NCBI GenBank assembly: GCA_031373785.1
Contig: JANMNE010000183.1
Location: forward strand, 25,129-89,128
Direction: 5' to 3'
DNA length: 64,000 nt
DNA from: JAENVT01 sp031373785
Lineage (GTDB): Bacteria > Actinomycetota > Acidimicrobiia > Acidimicrobiales > Ilumatobacteraceae
Position 1 is the stretch's first letter, and each line of letters opens with the position of its first letter. This document shows, piece after piece, positions 1 through 8,999 of the stretch. The translations under genes and the position numbers were made by a program. The notes beneath the pieces are model-generated. The model saw nothing but the letters and a program-made list of their open reading frames with translations, had not been told where the DNA came from and did no database searches.

Positions 1-3000
1 GGCGCCGGCACGTTGCCATGGATGGACGGCGCAGTCAGATCGATGTCGAGGTCGCTCGCGGTCGTGGACACGCTGTTGTCGGCGTTGTCGACCGCAGTGC
101 CAGTGACCGCCTGGTTCTCACCTTCGGCGAGTATCGCTGTATCGGTGCAGCTGCTGATACCGGACAATCCGTCTGCGCACGTGAACGACACGCTCACCTG
201 GTTGTGGTGCCAACCGGCGAGGTTGGGGATCTCGCTGATCGAAGAGGAGATGGTCGGAGGTGTCTTGTCGAGGTTGACCGTGTGCGTAGTCGACGCCGTG
301 TTGCCTGCGTTGTCCTCGGCGTTGCCAGCGATCTGCTGGCCGAGCCCGTCGGTCGTGACTGATTGCGGCTGCGTGCATGACTTGATCCCCGAGAGTCCAA
401 CCTGATCGGCGCAGGTGAACGTCACCGTGACGTCGGAGTTGTTCCAACCACCACCGTTGGCATCCGGCAGTTGGCTGGCAGTGATGGTCGGGTTGCTCTG
501 GTCGATCTCGATCGTGGCGGTGTGATGTGCTTCTTCGTTGCCAGCGTTGTCGACGCTCCAGTATTCGAGGGTGTGGACGCCTTCGGTGCTGATGATCACC
601 GAGTTACCGTTCTGCGCTGCGGCGCCATCGAGGATGTAGGACGTGTGGTGCACGCCGGAGAGCGAATCGAGGGCGATGAGGTGCACGGTGGTCGACTGAT
701 TCGTCCACGACGTCGGCGCATCGGCAGAGGTGATCGGCGCGAAGCGGTCGATCGACACCGGCGGGCTCGTCGCGCTGGTGGCGTTGCCCGCGAGGTCGGC
801 GACCGAGGTCCCAACCGTCAGGTTCTGTCCCTCGCCGGTGATCGTGGTGGATGATGGGCACGGTCCGTCGATGCCCGACGGGCCGTCGGCGCACAACCAT
901 GCGATGGTGACGTTGCCGTTGTACCACCCGGCGGCGTTCGGCGCTGTGGTGGGTGCTCCGCTGAGATCGGGGAACGTCGTGTCGACGTTGATGTGCCCGA
1001 CGCTCGCGGCAGCGGTGTTGCCCGCGTAGTCCGTAACACTTCCGGATGCGGTCTGATCGGTGCCCTGACCGACTATCTGTGCGGGGGAGCACTGGGCGAC
1101 TCCGGAGAGGCCGTTCTGGTCGAGGCATGTGAAGTCGACGGTGACTGGATTGTCGTACCAGCCATTCGCGTTCGGGGAGCCCTGCGCTGCGGCGGTGATG
1201 GTCGGCGCTGCTTTGTCGACGTTGACCGTGACGACGTCGCTCGCTGTGTTCCCGGCGACATCAGTGGCAGTGCCTGTCACCGTCTGTTCCGCTCCGTCGA
1301 AGGTCAGCTGTCTCGGGGGCGTGCAGCTCAGCAGTCCGGACAGGTTGACCTGGTCGGTGCACATGAAGGTGATCGAAACAGGGGTGTTGTTCCATCCGGC
1401 CAGGTTGGGCGTCGGCACCTGAGTATGACTGATTCCCGGCGCACTTTCATCGATATCCACGGTGACCGTGTGGAGGGTTTCTGTGTTGCCCGCGTTGTCG
1501 ACGCTCCAGAAGGTGATCACGTGCTTGCCTTCGGTGACCAGAACGCTGGTGCCTGCAGCCGGATCGGATCCGTCGAGTTGAAAGAAGGTGCCTTGGATGC
1601 CCGACGGGCCGTCATCGGTGGCGTTGAGATTGACGACGACGTCGGCGGTCTGCCAGCCGGCAGGCGCATCCGACGTGGTGGTGGGCGCGCTCGCATCGAT
1701 GTTCACCGCAGTGCTCGAGGCGACTGTGGTGTTGCCTGCTCTGTCGCTGACCGCCGCGCTGGCGAACAGACCGGTGCCATTCCCACTGATGACGGAGTTG
1801 ACGGGGCAGGCACCACTGGCGAAGCCCGACAGGGCGTCGGTACAGGTCCAGTGGATCGTGACGGGGCCCCGATAGAAGCCATTCTGGTCCGGCGACGTCG
1901 TCGGGCTGCCGATCAGCGTGGGCACGGTCTTGTCGATGTTGATGTTGTTCACGGTGGCGTTGGCAAGGTTGCCGGCGGCGTCCGCACTCGTGCCTTGGGC
2001 GGTCTGGTTCGAACCCTCGCCGAGCCCGATTGCACCCGGGCAGGTGTCAACGCCGGACAGGGTGTCGGTGCACGTGAAGTTGATCGTGACATCGTTTGCG
2101 TACCAGCCAAGTGCGTTGGGGGCGCGATCCGGGGCAGCCGTGATCGAGGGAGCGGTCGTGTCGATGCTGACGGCCGCAGGGTCGTTGGCAACGTTGCCCG
2201 CATTGTCGGTCGCGGCTCCGATCCTGCTTTGATTCGCGCCTTGGGGGGAAACAGTCTGCGGCGCAGTGCACGAGGCGATGCCGGACAGGATGTCGTTGCA
2301 GGTGAACGTGATCGTGACCGCGGTGTTGTTCCATCCGTGTGCATTTGCCACCGGGGACTGGGTGTGAGAGATCGTGGGTGACGTCTTGTCGATCTTGACG
2401 TGGACCGAGCGTGTGGTCTCGGTGTTGCCGGCCCGGTCCGTGCTCCAGTATTGGAGGACGTGGTCGCCGTCGGTGTTGAACAGTACCGAGGTGCCCGTCT
2501 GCGTTGCGCCACCGTCGACGCTGTACTGAGTGTTCGCGACACCCGACAACGCATCCGTCGCACTCAGCGTGACAGTGAGGTTGGTGTTGTTCCATGCCGG
2601 CGGCGCCGAGGCCACAGTGACCGGCGCGGTGCGGTCGATGCGAACTGCGGACGATGTCGACGTGGTGGAGTTGCCTGCCTTGTCCGCGACTGTCGCCGTC
2701 GCGGTGAGGTTCGAGCCCTCGCCGGTGATGGTGCTGTTCCCGGGACATCCGCTGGGGACGAGACCGGACAGCGCATCGGCGCACGGCCAGTTGATCGAAA
2801 CGTTCGAGTTGTACCAGCCGTTCGCATTGGCGGCGGTCGTCGGCGCGCCGGTCAGCGTCGGTGCCGTGAGGTCGACGTTGATGGCGCTGACGGTGGTCGA
2901 GGCGGTGTTGCCGGCGGCGTCGACGGCGGTACCCGTGACCGACTGGTTCGCGCCTTGGGTTGAGACCGTTGCGTTCGGCCCGCACGAGGTGACTGCGTTG

Positions 3001-3509
3001 AGGTCCGAGCACGTGAAGTTGACGGCGACCGAGGTGTTGTTCCAGCCAGCCGCGTTCGGTGCCGGCACCCGGGTGGCCGCGATAGTGGGCGCGATGTTGT
3101 CGAGGGTATATGTGCCAGCATTGGTCGAGTCGCTGTTGCCGTTTCCGGTGCCGGTGCAGTCAGCCTTTTTGTGCGCAGTCACGGTCGGTGTCTGCAGGCC
3201 GTTGCCGGCACCCGCTTGGTACGTGATCGTGAACGGGCTCTGCGTCGACGCGGAGATATGCGTCCCATTGTCGACAACCTTGACGCAGCCGATGTCGTTG
3301 CTCGTCGTGACAGTCAAGGTCAGTGTCGTACCGCTCTTGGCGATCGTCGGAATGAACGTCGCCGAGTTGATGTTGGCCGCCGCAGCAGGCGACGCAATCA
3401 ACATCGGTGCTGTCAGCACTGCCACGCCGATGAGGGCAGTCGTCATCAAACGACCAACCTGACTGCTCATGCCCAGAGCTCGTCGCGCGCCTGACCGGGT
3501 CGAAACCAT
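1..3509 (-). CDS. Giant secreted Ig-like repeat protein (3' end beyond window)
   Basis: The minus-strand frame is open from the ATG at 3509 to base 1 with no stop, giving at least 1168 residues. The start has a strong ribosome site (AGGAGG five bases upstream). A signal peptide follows, with a hydrophobic core near residues 20-36 and an Ala-rich cleavage region (SPAAAA). After an N-terminal domain, 13 beta-sandwich repeats of about 75-90 residues are visible. Each starts with a W(Y/N)N(N/T)xV motif, contains FTCxDxLSGV with paired Cys, and ends in GTAxDxAGNT plus xIDxTAPT. Every fourth repeat carries the variant YWSVDNAGN, like OmpL47-type Ig domains. This architecture is known from extracellular adhesive or stalk proteins of Actinobacteria. 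The C-terminus is outside the window, so the anchoring mode and true size are unknown. Specific binding function cannot be assigned. Confidence 0.85.
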   Translation of the reverse strand, partial: MVSTRSGARRALGMSSQVGRLMTTALIGVAVLTAPMLIASPAAAANINSATFIPTIAKSGTTLTLTVTTSNDIGCVKVVDNGTHISASTQSPFTITYQAGAGNGLQTPTVTAHKKADCTGTGNGNSDSTNAGTYTLDNIAPTIAATRVPAPNAAGWNNTSVAVNFTCSDLNAVTSCGPNATVSTQGANQSVTGTAVDAAGNTASTTVSAINVDLTAPTLTGAPTTAANANGWYNSNVSINWPCADALSGLVPSGCPGNSTITGEGSNLTATATVADKAGNSTTSTSSAVRIDRTAPVTVASAPPAWNNTNLTVTLSATDALSGVANTQYSVDGGATQTGTSVLFNTDGDHVLQYWSTDRAGNTETTRSVHVKIDKTSPTISHTQSPVANAHGWNNTAVTITFTCNDILSGIASCTAPQTVSPQGANQSRIGAATDNAGNVANDPAAVSIDTTAPSITAAPDRAPNALGWYANDVTINFTCTDTLSGVDTCPGAIGLGEGSNQTAQGTSADAAGNLANATVNNINIDKTVPTLIGSPTTSPDQNGFYRGPVTIHWTCTDALSGFASGACPVNSVISGNGTGLFASAAVSDRAGNTTVASSTAVNIDASAPTTTSDAPAGWQTADVVVNLNATDDGPSGIQGTFFQLDGSDPAAGTSVLVTEGKHVITFWSVDNAGNTETLHTVTVDIDESAPGISHTQVPTPNLAGWNNTPVSITFMCTDQVNLSGLLSCTPPRQLTFDGAEQTVTGTATDVAGNTASDVVTVNVDKAAPTITAAAQGSPNANGWYDNPVTVDFTCLDQNGLSGVAQCSPAQIVGQGTDQTASGSVTDYAGNTAAASVGHINVDTTFPDLSGAPTTAPNAAGWYNGNVTIAWLCADGPSGIDGPCPSSTTITGEGQNLTVGTSVADLAGNATSATSPPVSIDRFAPITSADAPTSWTNQSTTVHLIALDSLSGVHHTSYILDGAAAQNGNSVIISTEGVHTLEYWSVDNAGNEEAHHTATIEIDQSNPTITASQLPDANGGGWNNSDVTVTFTCADQVGLSGIKSCTQPQSVTTDGLGQQIAGNAEDNAGNTASTTHTVNLDKTPPTISSSISEIPNLAGWHHNQVSVSFTCADGLSGISSCTDTAILAEGENQAVTGTAVDNADNSVSTTASDLDIDLTAPSIHGNVPA

Positions 3510-3784
3510 TTCCGCCTCCTGTCGCCTGCCGCCATGGCCGACTGAATGGGATCGTGGTTTCGCCATTGGCTTCTCGCCGGGCCAGGCGACCATGTACAGC
3601 CCGGAGGATCAACGCCGCTCCGTGTGTTGAAGAAGCTACAGACGAACTATCGCATAGACCATGGGCCATTCGACCCATTCGCTTACAAGTGGTGAACGTT
3701 AAGCGGGTCGCCCAGACCCGTAGACTCGCGCTCGCCCGGACAACACGCGTCTGTCCGCTCGGCGACCAGGAACAGGTTGTCGCC
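3510..3784. promoter_or_regulatory. Divergent intergenic region, Ig-repeat protein / BTAD regulator
   Basis: These 275 bases separate two divergent genes and must hold both promoters. An open frame continues upstream of the chosen BTAD start (first ATG/GTG-type start at 3554), but its translation is Arg-rich and unlike the family, so it is treated as non-coding. No clear operator or hairpin was seen. The only distinct site is the AGGAGG ribosome site of the minus-strand gene at about 3515-3520. Confidence 0.5.
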
Positions 3785-6700
3785 ATGGACTTCCAGATCC
3801 TCGGTCCAATCCACGTGAGCGATGCTGATCGGATCGTGGATCTCGGCAGTCCCAAGCAGCGTTGCGTGTTGGCTTCGTTGTTGCTCCGCGCCAACCAGGT
3901 CGTGTCGCTCGATCGGTTGATCGACGACGTGTGGGGCGAACTTCCTCCGCTCGACCCCATGGCGGCGATCCACGCGTATGTGTCGCGGTTGCGGCGCGCC
4001 CTCGAACCGGACCGTCCCGCGGGCAGCAAGGAGAGCATGATCGTGCGGGCGCCGCCCGGCTATCGGCTGGACACCGCAGTCGAAGCGGTCGATTCGCGCC
4101 GATTCGAGCGCCTCGTCCACGAGGGGAGCCACGCCCTTGAGCACGGCGACGCTCAGTTCGCCGCGGGCCTGCTCGAGCGGGCGCTGTCGTTGTGGCGAGG
4201 CGAGGCGCTCGCCGATCTCCGCGGGGCCGAATTCGTGCGAGCGGAGGCGACCCGCCTCGACCAGATCCGATTGCGTACGCTCGAGGAGCTCTTCGAGGCT
4301 CAGCTCGCCCTTGGCCGCCACGAGTCCGTCGTCGCCGAGGCCGGCCGCGTCCTCGCCGCTCATCCGTACCGCGAACGCCTTCGAGGTCAGCTGATGCTCG
4401 CGCTGTACCGCTGCCATCTGCAGGTCGACGCGTTGCGCGTGTACAGCGAGGGTCGGACGGTGCTGGCGGAGGAGCTCGGCCTCGAGCTCAGCCCGACGCT
4501 TCAGCAGCTGGAGGATGACATATTGCTCCAGAAGACGCACCTCGACTGGCGGCCTGCCGCCGAGGGGTCCCGGGTGAAATCGGTTGAGGATGGCTCCAAC
4601 GCCACGGCCGCAGCGGCCCGATCGCGAGCGGTGTTCGTCGGCCGTGACGCGGAGCTTGCCGCGCTTACCGCGAGCTGGAATCGAGCTGTCGACGGCGAGC
4701 GTCAAGTTGTAGTCGTGTCCGGGGAGCCTGGGATCGGTAAGACCCGTCTCGCCGCGGAGTTGGCCCTGATCGCCCGACACGACGGTGGGACGGTGTTACG
4801 GGGCCAGGCTCATCCTCACACCGTCGTACCGTACGAGCCCGTCGCCGAGGCCCTCGCTGCCCTCGCTACGGAGGCACCTCTTGCTGATTTGCGCGGTGAC
4901 GTGAACGACGCCGGCGCGATGATCGGGCGATTGGCGCCCGGCCTGGCGGGCCGTGTCATCGACCTCGCCGAGCCGAACCGCGCCGACCCGGCGACGGACC
5001 GGTTTCGCTTGTTCGAAGCCGTGGCCAACCTGGTGGAACGTGTGGCCGAACGAGCCCCACTGCTTGTCGTGCTCGATGACTTGCAGTGGGCCGACCGCGG
5101 CAGCTGGCTGCTGTTGGCTCACCTCACCCGGCCACGAGTCGCAGGCCGCATCCTCGTCATCGTCATCGCGCGCGACACGCAGCCGTTCGAGGCGACCCAG
5201 CAGGCGATCCTCGAAGACATGCGCCGCGATGGCGCGCAGCAGATCAAGCTCTGCGCGCTCGACGAGGAAGCCGTGTGTGACCTGGTCGTTGCGCGGTTGG
5301 GCGCCACGCCCGGCGATGTGCCGGGGGCGATCGCATCTCGCTCGTCAGGCAACCCGTTCTACGTAGAGCAGATCCTCGATTCCCTCGCCGATCGTGAGGT
5401 GGCGGTCGCCCAGCCGTTGGAGAGAGCGGACGTGGCCGGGATACCCGTGCCCGAACGCGTCATCGATCTCATCGGACAACGGGTGAGTGCGCTGTCACCC
5501 GCTACGGCTCGAGTTCTCGGAATCGCATCCGTGCAGGGCGCGTTCTTCGATCTCGACGTTGTCGGCGAGGTGAGCGGGATTGGTGGGGACGAACTTCTCG
5601 ACGCGCTCGACGAGGCGATCATGGCTCGTCTCATCATCGAGGAACAGGGATCTCTCGGGCTCTACCGGTTCGCCCACGCGCTCACGGTCGATGCTCTGCA
5701 CGCCGGCATCTCGGTAACACGTCGGGCCGCCATCCATCACCGAGTAGGGCTGGCCCTCGAATCGATCCCACGCGTTCGCGACGACCAGCCCGGCGTGCTC
5801 GCTCACCACTTCCTGAGTGGCGGACGGGACCTGGTTCGAGGCGCGGCCTACGCCGGCGACGCCGGTGTTCGCGCGCTGGAGCAGCTCGCCCACGAGGACG
5901 CGGCAATGCTGTTCGAGCGTGGTCTGCAGGTGCTGGCGGGACGAGACGACGGCGAAGTAGTGCGCACCGACCTACTCCTCGGCCTCGCCGAGGCACGGGG
6001 CCGGGCCGGGGACGTAACGGCGGCCCGGGAGGCACTCACCGACGCCGCGAGGCAGGCCCGGCAGATCGGCGACGCCGACCGTTTGGCTCGAGCAGCGACG
6101 ACGGCGACTCGGGGGTACCTGACCGTTCTCCCTGAACCCGACGACATCCCGGTCGCGTTGCTGGAAGAAGCGCTCGCCCATCTCGGACAGGAGGACAGCG
6201 CCAGGCTCGTTCGGGTGATGTCGCGCCTCGCCGTCGGGCTCTACTTCAGCTCGGACCGAGACCGCGCAGTGACCATCAGCCGTGATGCCGTCGAGATGGC
6301 CAGACGACTTGGGTCGGACCTGGGCCTGGGCCATGCTCTGCTCAGCCATCATCTCGCACTCCAGGATCCCGCGCACATCGGGGATCGCCTCCGCGTTGCC
6401 GCCGAACTGAAGGACGTCGCGGAGCGCGCTGGCGATCCCGAACTCGAGCTGTGCAGTCGATACCTCCCGGTGGCCGATCATCTCGAACTGGGAGACCTGA
6501 ACGCGGCAGATAGAGCCATCTCCCTCTGCGAACCGCTGATCGCTCGAACACAGCAGCCACTGCTTCGACTGCTGCCCGCCCAACACCGGGCAATGAGGGC
6601 GATCCTCACCGGCCGACTCGACGAGGGAGAACGATTGGCGAACGCCGCGCTGGAACTCGCACGCGTCGGCGGCTACCACTATGCCCAAACATTCGGATCG

Positions 6701-7318
6701 CTGCTCTTCGAGCTTCGTTGGCTGCAGGGGCGGCTCGCCGAGCTGGAAGACCGCCTGTCGCGGTACGCCGAGCGCCAGCCCGACTTCGCTGGATGGCGCG
6801 CCGCCGTGGCGATGGTGTGCAGCGAGGGCGGCCGGCTGGAGGAGGCCAGGGTCTACTTCGACGCTCTTGCCGTTCACGACTTTCGCGACAGCCGCTTTGA
6901 CCACACCTGGACATCGGTGATGCTCACCGATGCCGAGATATGTGCCGCACTGGGTGATGCACCGCGCGCTGCGCTCCTGTACGAGCTCCTGACGCCCTAT
7001 CACGACCGTCTCGTGGTGCTCGGAAGCGGAGCTGTGTGCATCGGTGCCATCGACCGAACGCTCGGCCAACTGGCGACGGTAACTGGCCGATTCGACGACG
7101 CCGAAGCACACTTCCGTCGTGCCGATGAACTCAACCGCCGAGCGATGGCCGCGCCGTTCGTCGCCCGGACCCAGATCGATCACGCGGAGATGCTGCTCAC
7201 GCGGCGACGCCCTGGTGACATCACCCGGGCGGAGGCGCTGTTGGGCGCGGCTGGAGCGACTGCGGAAGAACTGGGACTGGGAGGACTCGAGCAGCGGCTC
7301 CGGCGACTCGTCCGGTGA
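3785..7318 (+). CDS. BTAD-type winged-helix regulator with AAA ATPase and TPR-like C-terminus
   Basis: Large transcriptional activator of the SARP/AfsR class, 1177 residues. Residues 1-95 form an OmpR-like winged helix (starts MDFQILGPIHV; LGSPKQRCVLASLLL). Residues 100-250 are the bacterial transcriptional activation domain (BTAD). A P-loop ATPase follows, with Walker A GEPGIGKTR near residue 313 and Walker B LLVVLDDLQWAD near 427. The region from about 650 to the end is alpha-helical and TPR-like, with many A-L-rich helices. There is no LuxR helix-turn-helix at the C-terminus. The start at 3785 is chosen because family members begin at this point in the winged helix; a longer frame exists to 3554. 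The ribosome site is weak. Such proteins integrate nucleotide and protein signals to switch on secondary metabolism or surface genes; the target here is unknown. The adjacent secreted proteins on both sides are possible targets. Confidence 0.9.
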   Translation: MDFQILGPIHVSDADRIVDLGSPKQRCVLASLLLRANQVVSLDRLIDDVWGELPPLDPMAAIHAYVSRLRRALEPDRPAGSKESMIVRAPPGYRLDTAVEAVDSRRFERLVHEGSHALEHGDAQFAAGLLERALSLWRGEALADLRGAEFVRAEATRLDQIRLRTLEELFEAQLALGRHESVVAEAGRVLAAHPYRERLRGQLMLALYRCHLQVDALRVYSEGRTVLAEELGLELSPTLQQLEDDILLQKTHLDWRPAAEGSRVKSVEDGSNATAAAARSRAVFVGRDAELAALTASWNRAVDGERQVVVVSGEPGIGKTRLAAELALIARHDGGTVLRGQAHPHTVVPYEPVAEALAALATEAPLADLRGDVNDAGAMIGRLAPGLAGRVIDLAEPNRADPATDRFRLFEAVANLVERVAERAPLLVVLDDLQWADRGSWLLLAHLTRPRVAGRILVIVIARDTQPFEATQQAILEDMRRDGAQQIKLCALDEEAVCDLVVARLGATPGDVPGAIASRSSGNPFYVEQILDSLADREVAVAQPLERADVAGIPVPERVIDLIGQRVSALSPATARVLGIASVQGAFFDLDVVGEVSGIGGDELLDALDEAIMARLIIEEQGSLGLYRFAHALTVDALHAGISVTRRAAIHHRVGLALESIPRVRDDQPGVLAHHFLSGGRDLVRGAAYAGDAGVRALEQLAHEDAAMLFERGLQVLAGRDDGEVVRTDLLLGLAEARGRAGDVTAAREALTDAARQARQIGDADRLARAATTATRGYLTVLPEPDDIPVALLEEALAHLGQEDSARLVRVMSRLAVGLYFSSDRDRAVTISRDAVEMARRLGSDLGLGHALLSHHLALQDPAHIGDRLRVAAELKDVAERAGDPELELCSRYLPVADHLELGDLNAADRAISLCEPLIARTQQPLLRLLPAQHRAMRAILTGRLDEGERLANAALELARVGGYHYAQTFGSLLFELRWLQGRLAELEDRLSRYAERQPDFAGWRAAVAMVCSEGGRLEEARVYFDALAVHDFRDSRFDHTWTSVMLTDAEICAALGDAPRAALLYELLTPYHDRLVVLGSGAVCIGAIDRTLGQLATVTGRFDDAEAHFRRADELNRRAMAAPFVARTQIDHAEMLLTRRRPGDITRAEALLGAAGATAEELGLGGLEQRLRRLVR

Positions 7319-7410
7319 CACCCGCCTACAAGCTTTCGTCACAACTTTTTGCAAGCGCGCGAGCAGAAGCTCTTCAAACGGCACTCCCGCCGGAAGCAGG
7401 AGGTAGAGAC

Positions 7411-7875
7411 ATGCGTTCACTCACCATCGGCGGCTTGATCACCGCCGCAATTCTCGCAGTCGCCAGTCCGGCGTCTGCGGGCGGTCCCCCCGTGACGATC
7501 ACAGATGTGCAGCATCGGGCGACATTCGTCGACTCGGACATCAACCCCTGCACGGGACAGCCGGGCGTCGTGACGACCGTCGTCAACGCCGTGTTCCACA
7601 TCACGGTGTTCCCCGACGGCCGTTATCACATCACGGGGACCGCGACCGGCACGTTCCAATTCGACACGACGGATCCCGCCGCGCCCGACTTCTCGGGCCG
7701 GTTGACGAACTGGTTCGGGGAGAACTCCGACTCGAACGCCTTGACCAGTACGTTCACGTTCAATTTGCGCGGGACCGGAACCGACGGGTCGACGATCCGG
7801 TTCCACGAGACTGCCCACGTCTCGATTGTCAGGGGCGAGATCGTCGTGGAGCTGGACAAGATTCGTTGCGGCTGA
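7411..7875 (+). CDS. Small secreted protein of unknown function
   Basis: 154 residues. The start follows a strong ribosome site (AGGAGGT, six bases upstream) 92 bases after the BTAD gene. Residues 1-22 are a classical signal peptide (MRSLTIGGLITAAILAVASPASAGG). The mature part is Thr- and Gly-rich and predicted to be mostly beta strand, with phrases such as FHITVFPDGRYHITGTATGTF, and has two Cys residues (one at the C-terminal end). The family is not recognised; similar-looking proteins in Actinobacteria are annotated as hypothetical. It lies directly downstream of the BTAD regulator in the same direction, so co-transcription is possible. Confidence 0.8.
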   Translation: MRSLTIGGLITAAILAVASPASAGGPPVTITDVQHRATFVDSDINPCTGQPGVVTTVVNAVFHITVFPDGRYHITGTATGTFQFDTTDPAAPDFSGRLTNWFGENSDSNALTSTFTFNLRGTGTDGSTIRFHETAHVSIVRGEIVVELDKIRCG

Positions 7876-7889
7876 CGCGGGTGGCTCGG

Positions 7890-7920
7890 CACGGGTGGGC
7901 GCGAATTACGCCCACCCGTG
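7890..7920. terminator. Bidirectional hairpin terminator
   Basis: Perfect 12-bp inverted repeat CACGGGTGGGCG / CGCCCACCCGTG (7890-7901 and 7909-7920) with a 7-base loop. It sits between the convergent stops at 7875 (plus) and 7956 (minus). There is no T-tract, as is common in high-GC Actinobacteria. Confidence 0.75.
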
Positions 7921-7955
7921 TACGCGGGGGCCGCGTGGCGGCGGCGACGCTCCGT

Positions 7956-8336
7956 TCAATCCGATCGTGCCCGGCTGGGGGAGCGGTAGTCGAAGTCGGT
8001 CGCGAAGGACGCTCGGCGCCCACTGCCTCCACGGATCTCCCAGCGCAGCGCCTCGTCCGTAGAGACCAATTTCTGCCCGTAGAGCTCGGTGCCAGGGTGG
8101 TCGAATCCGGGGATGCCGCATTGGACGTCGTCGGGATCTGACGCAGCGCCTTCGGCCTCGACGGTGATGTAGCCGACGACATCGATCCGCTTGCGCGTTG
8201 CGAGGTGGTCGACGGTGATCCGGGCCCGACGGACGGCATGGACCTCTCCGATCGCCGGCCCGATGGCGTCACAGTTGCACGCCTCGAAATACGAGCCCAA
8301 AACCCGCCAGTCCTCAGCTTCGACAGCTTCAGTCAC
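7956..8336 (-). CDS. DUF1326-like protein, degenerate paralogue
   Basis: 126 residues starting at a GTG with a good ribosome site (AGGAGG eight bases upstream). The N-terminus WRVLGSYFEACNCDAIGP matches the start of DUF1326 proteins (W-x-G-x-Y-x-E-x-CxC), as in the divergent gene 60 bases away. The following Cys-Pro-Cys motif is replaced by GPAIG, and the protein is about 75 residues shorter. The end (FATDFDYRS) resembles the DUF1326 C-terminal strand. It is probably a shortened, diverged relative of the neighbouring gene that has lost one putative metal-binding Cys pair. Function is unknown; DUF1326 proteins are thought to be cytoplasmic and possibly metal-binding. Confidence 0.65.
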   Translation of the reverse strand: MTEAVEAEDWRVLGSYFEACNCDAIGPAIGEVHAVRRARITVDHLATRKRIDVVGYITVEAEGAASDPDDVQCGIPGFDHPGTELYGQKLVSTDEALRWEIRGGSGRRASFATDFDYRSPSRARSD

Positions 8337-8396
8337 GGTTCAGCCCTCCTGGAAAGGAGAGTAACATGACGCGAAATCATGAACAGGGGGCAGGCC

Positions 8397-8999
8397 ATGG
8401 CTTGGACGCTGGAAGGCACCTACTTCGAGAATTGCTCGTGTGACACGATCTGTCCGTGCACATGGTCCGCATTCGTCGCCAAGGCCACGCGCGACCGCTG
8501 CCTGGCAATGCTCGCGTTCCACATCGACCGCGGTGACATCGAGGGGGTGGACGTGAGCGGACTGACGTTCGCGTTGGTGATCGACAGCCCGCCGGTCATG
8601 GGCGACGGTGGATGGAAGCTCGGTGTTGTGATGGACGGAGCGGCCACCGACCAGCAGGCCGGTGCACTCGGTCGCGTGCTGGTCGGTGAGCTCGGCGGAC
8701 CACCCGCGATGTTGGGCCCACTCATCGGCGAGATGGCCGGGATCGAGCAAGCCCCCGTGGAATGGCGCCAGTCGGGCGACACGTTGACCGTGCGTTTCGG
8801 TGATCTCATCGACGTGGAAGTCAAGGCGTGGCTTTCCGGTGCCCTCTCCGAGCCGGTTCAGCTCGTGAACGTGTTCCACCCTGCCAACACAACGCTCACC
8901 GTGTCTCCGGCGACGAGGTCGAAGGTCGATGTGTTCGGAATTCGCTTCGACGGCGCCGGCACCAGCGGGTTCAGCGCTCCGTACGCCTGGTCGGCGTGA
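8397..8999 (+). CDS. DUF1326 domain protein
   Basis: 200 residues covering a full DUF1326 domain. The N-terminus WTLEGTYFENCSCDTICPC holds the family CxC...CPC cluster, likely a metal site. The C-terminus GTSGFSAPYAWSA is also typical. The ATG at 8397 is preferred over the one at 8379 because AGGGGG lies six to seven bases upstream and the protein then begins at the conserved Trp. The stop overlaps the GTG of the next gene (GTGA), so the two are translationally coupled. DUF1326 and DUF2182 genes are commonly neighbours, and the pair here follows that pattern. The biochemical role is not established. Confidence 0.85.
   Translation: MAWTLEGTYFENCSCDTICPCTWSAFVAKATRDRCLAMLAFHIDRGDIEGVDVSGLTFALVIDSPPVMGDGGWKLGVVMDGAATDQQAGALGRVLVGELGGPPAMLGPLIGEMAGIEQAPVEWRQSGDTLTVRFGDLIDVEVKAWLSGALSEPVQLVNVFHPANTTLTVSPATRSKVDVFGIRFDGAGTSGFSAPYAWSA

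Noticed and set aside
993..2381. 462-codon plus-strand open frame opposite the Ig-repeat protein
   Set aside because: The minus strand encodes a clear repeat protein with signal peptide and ribosome site. The plus frame has no recognisable family and repeats only because the opposite gene does.
1..3400. Regular repeats resembling a CRISPR or tandem repeat array
   Set aside because: The repeats are coding, diverged and about 230-290 bp long, with no conserved short direct repeats or spacers.
8366..8396. ATG at 8366 after the strong GGAAAGGAG site
   Set aside because: It is in a different frame from DUF1326 and its product is not protein-like. The start at 8397 keeps the conserved N-terminus.
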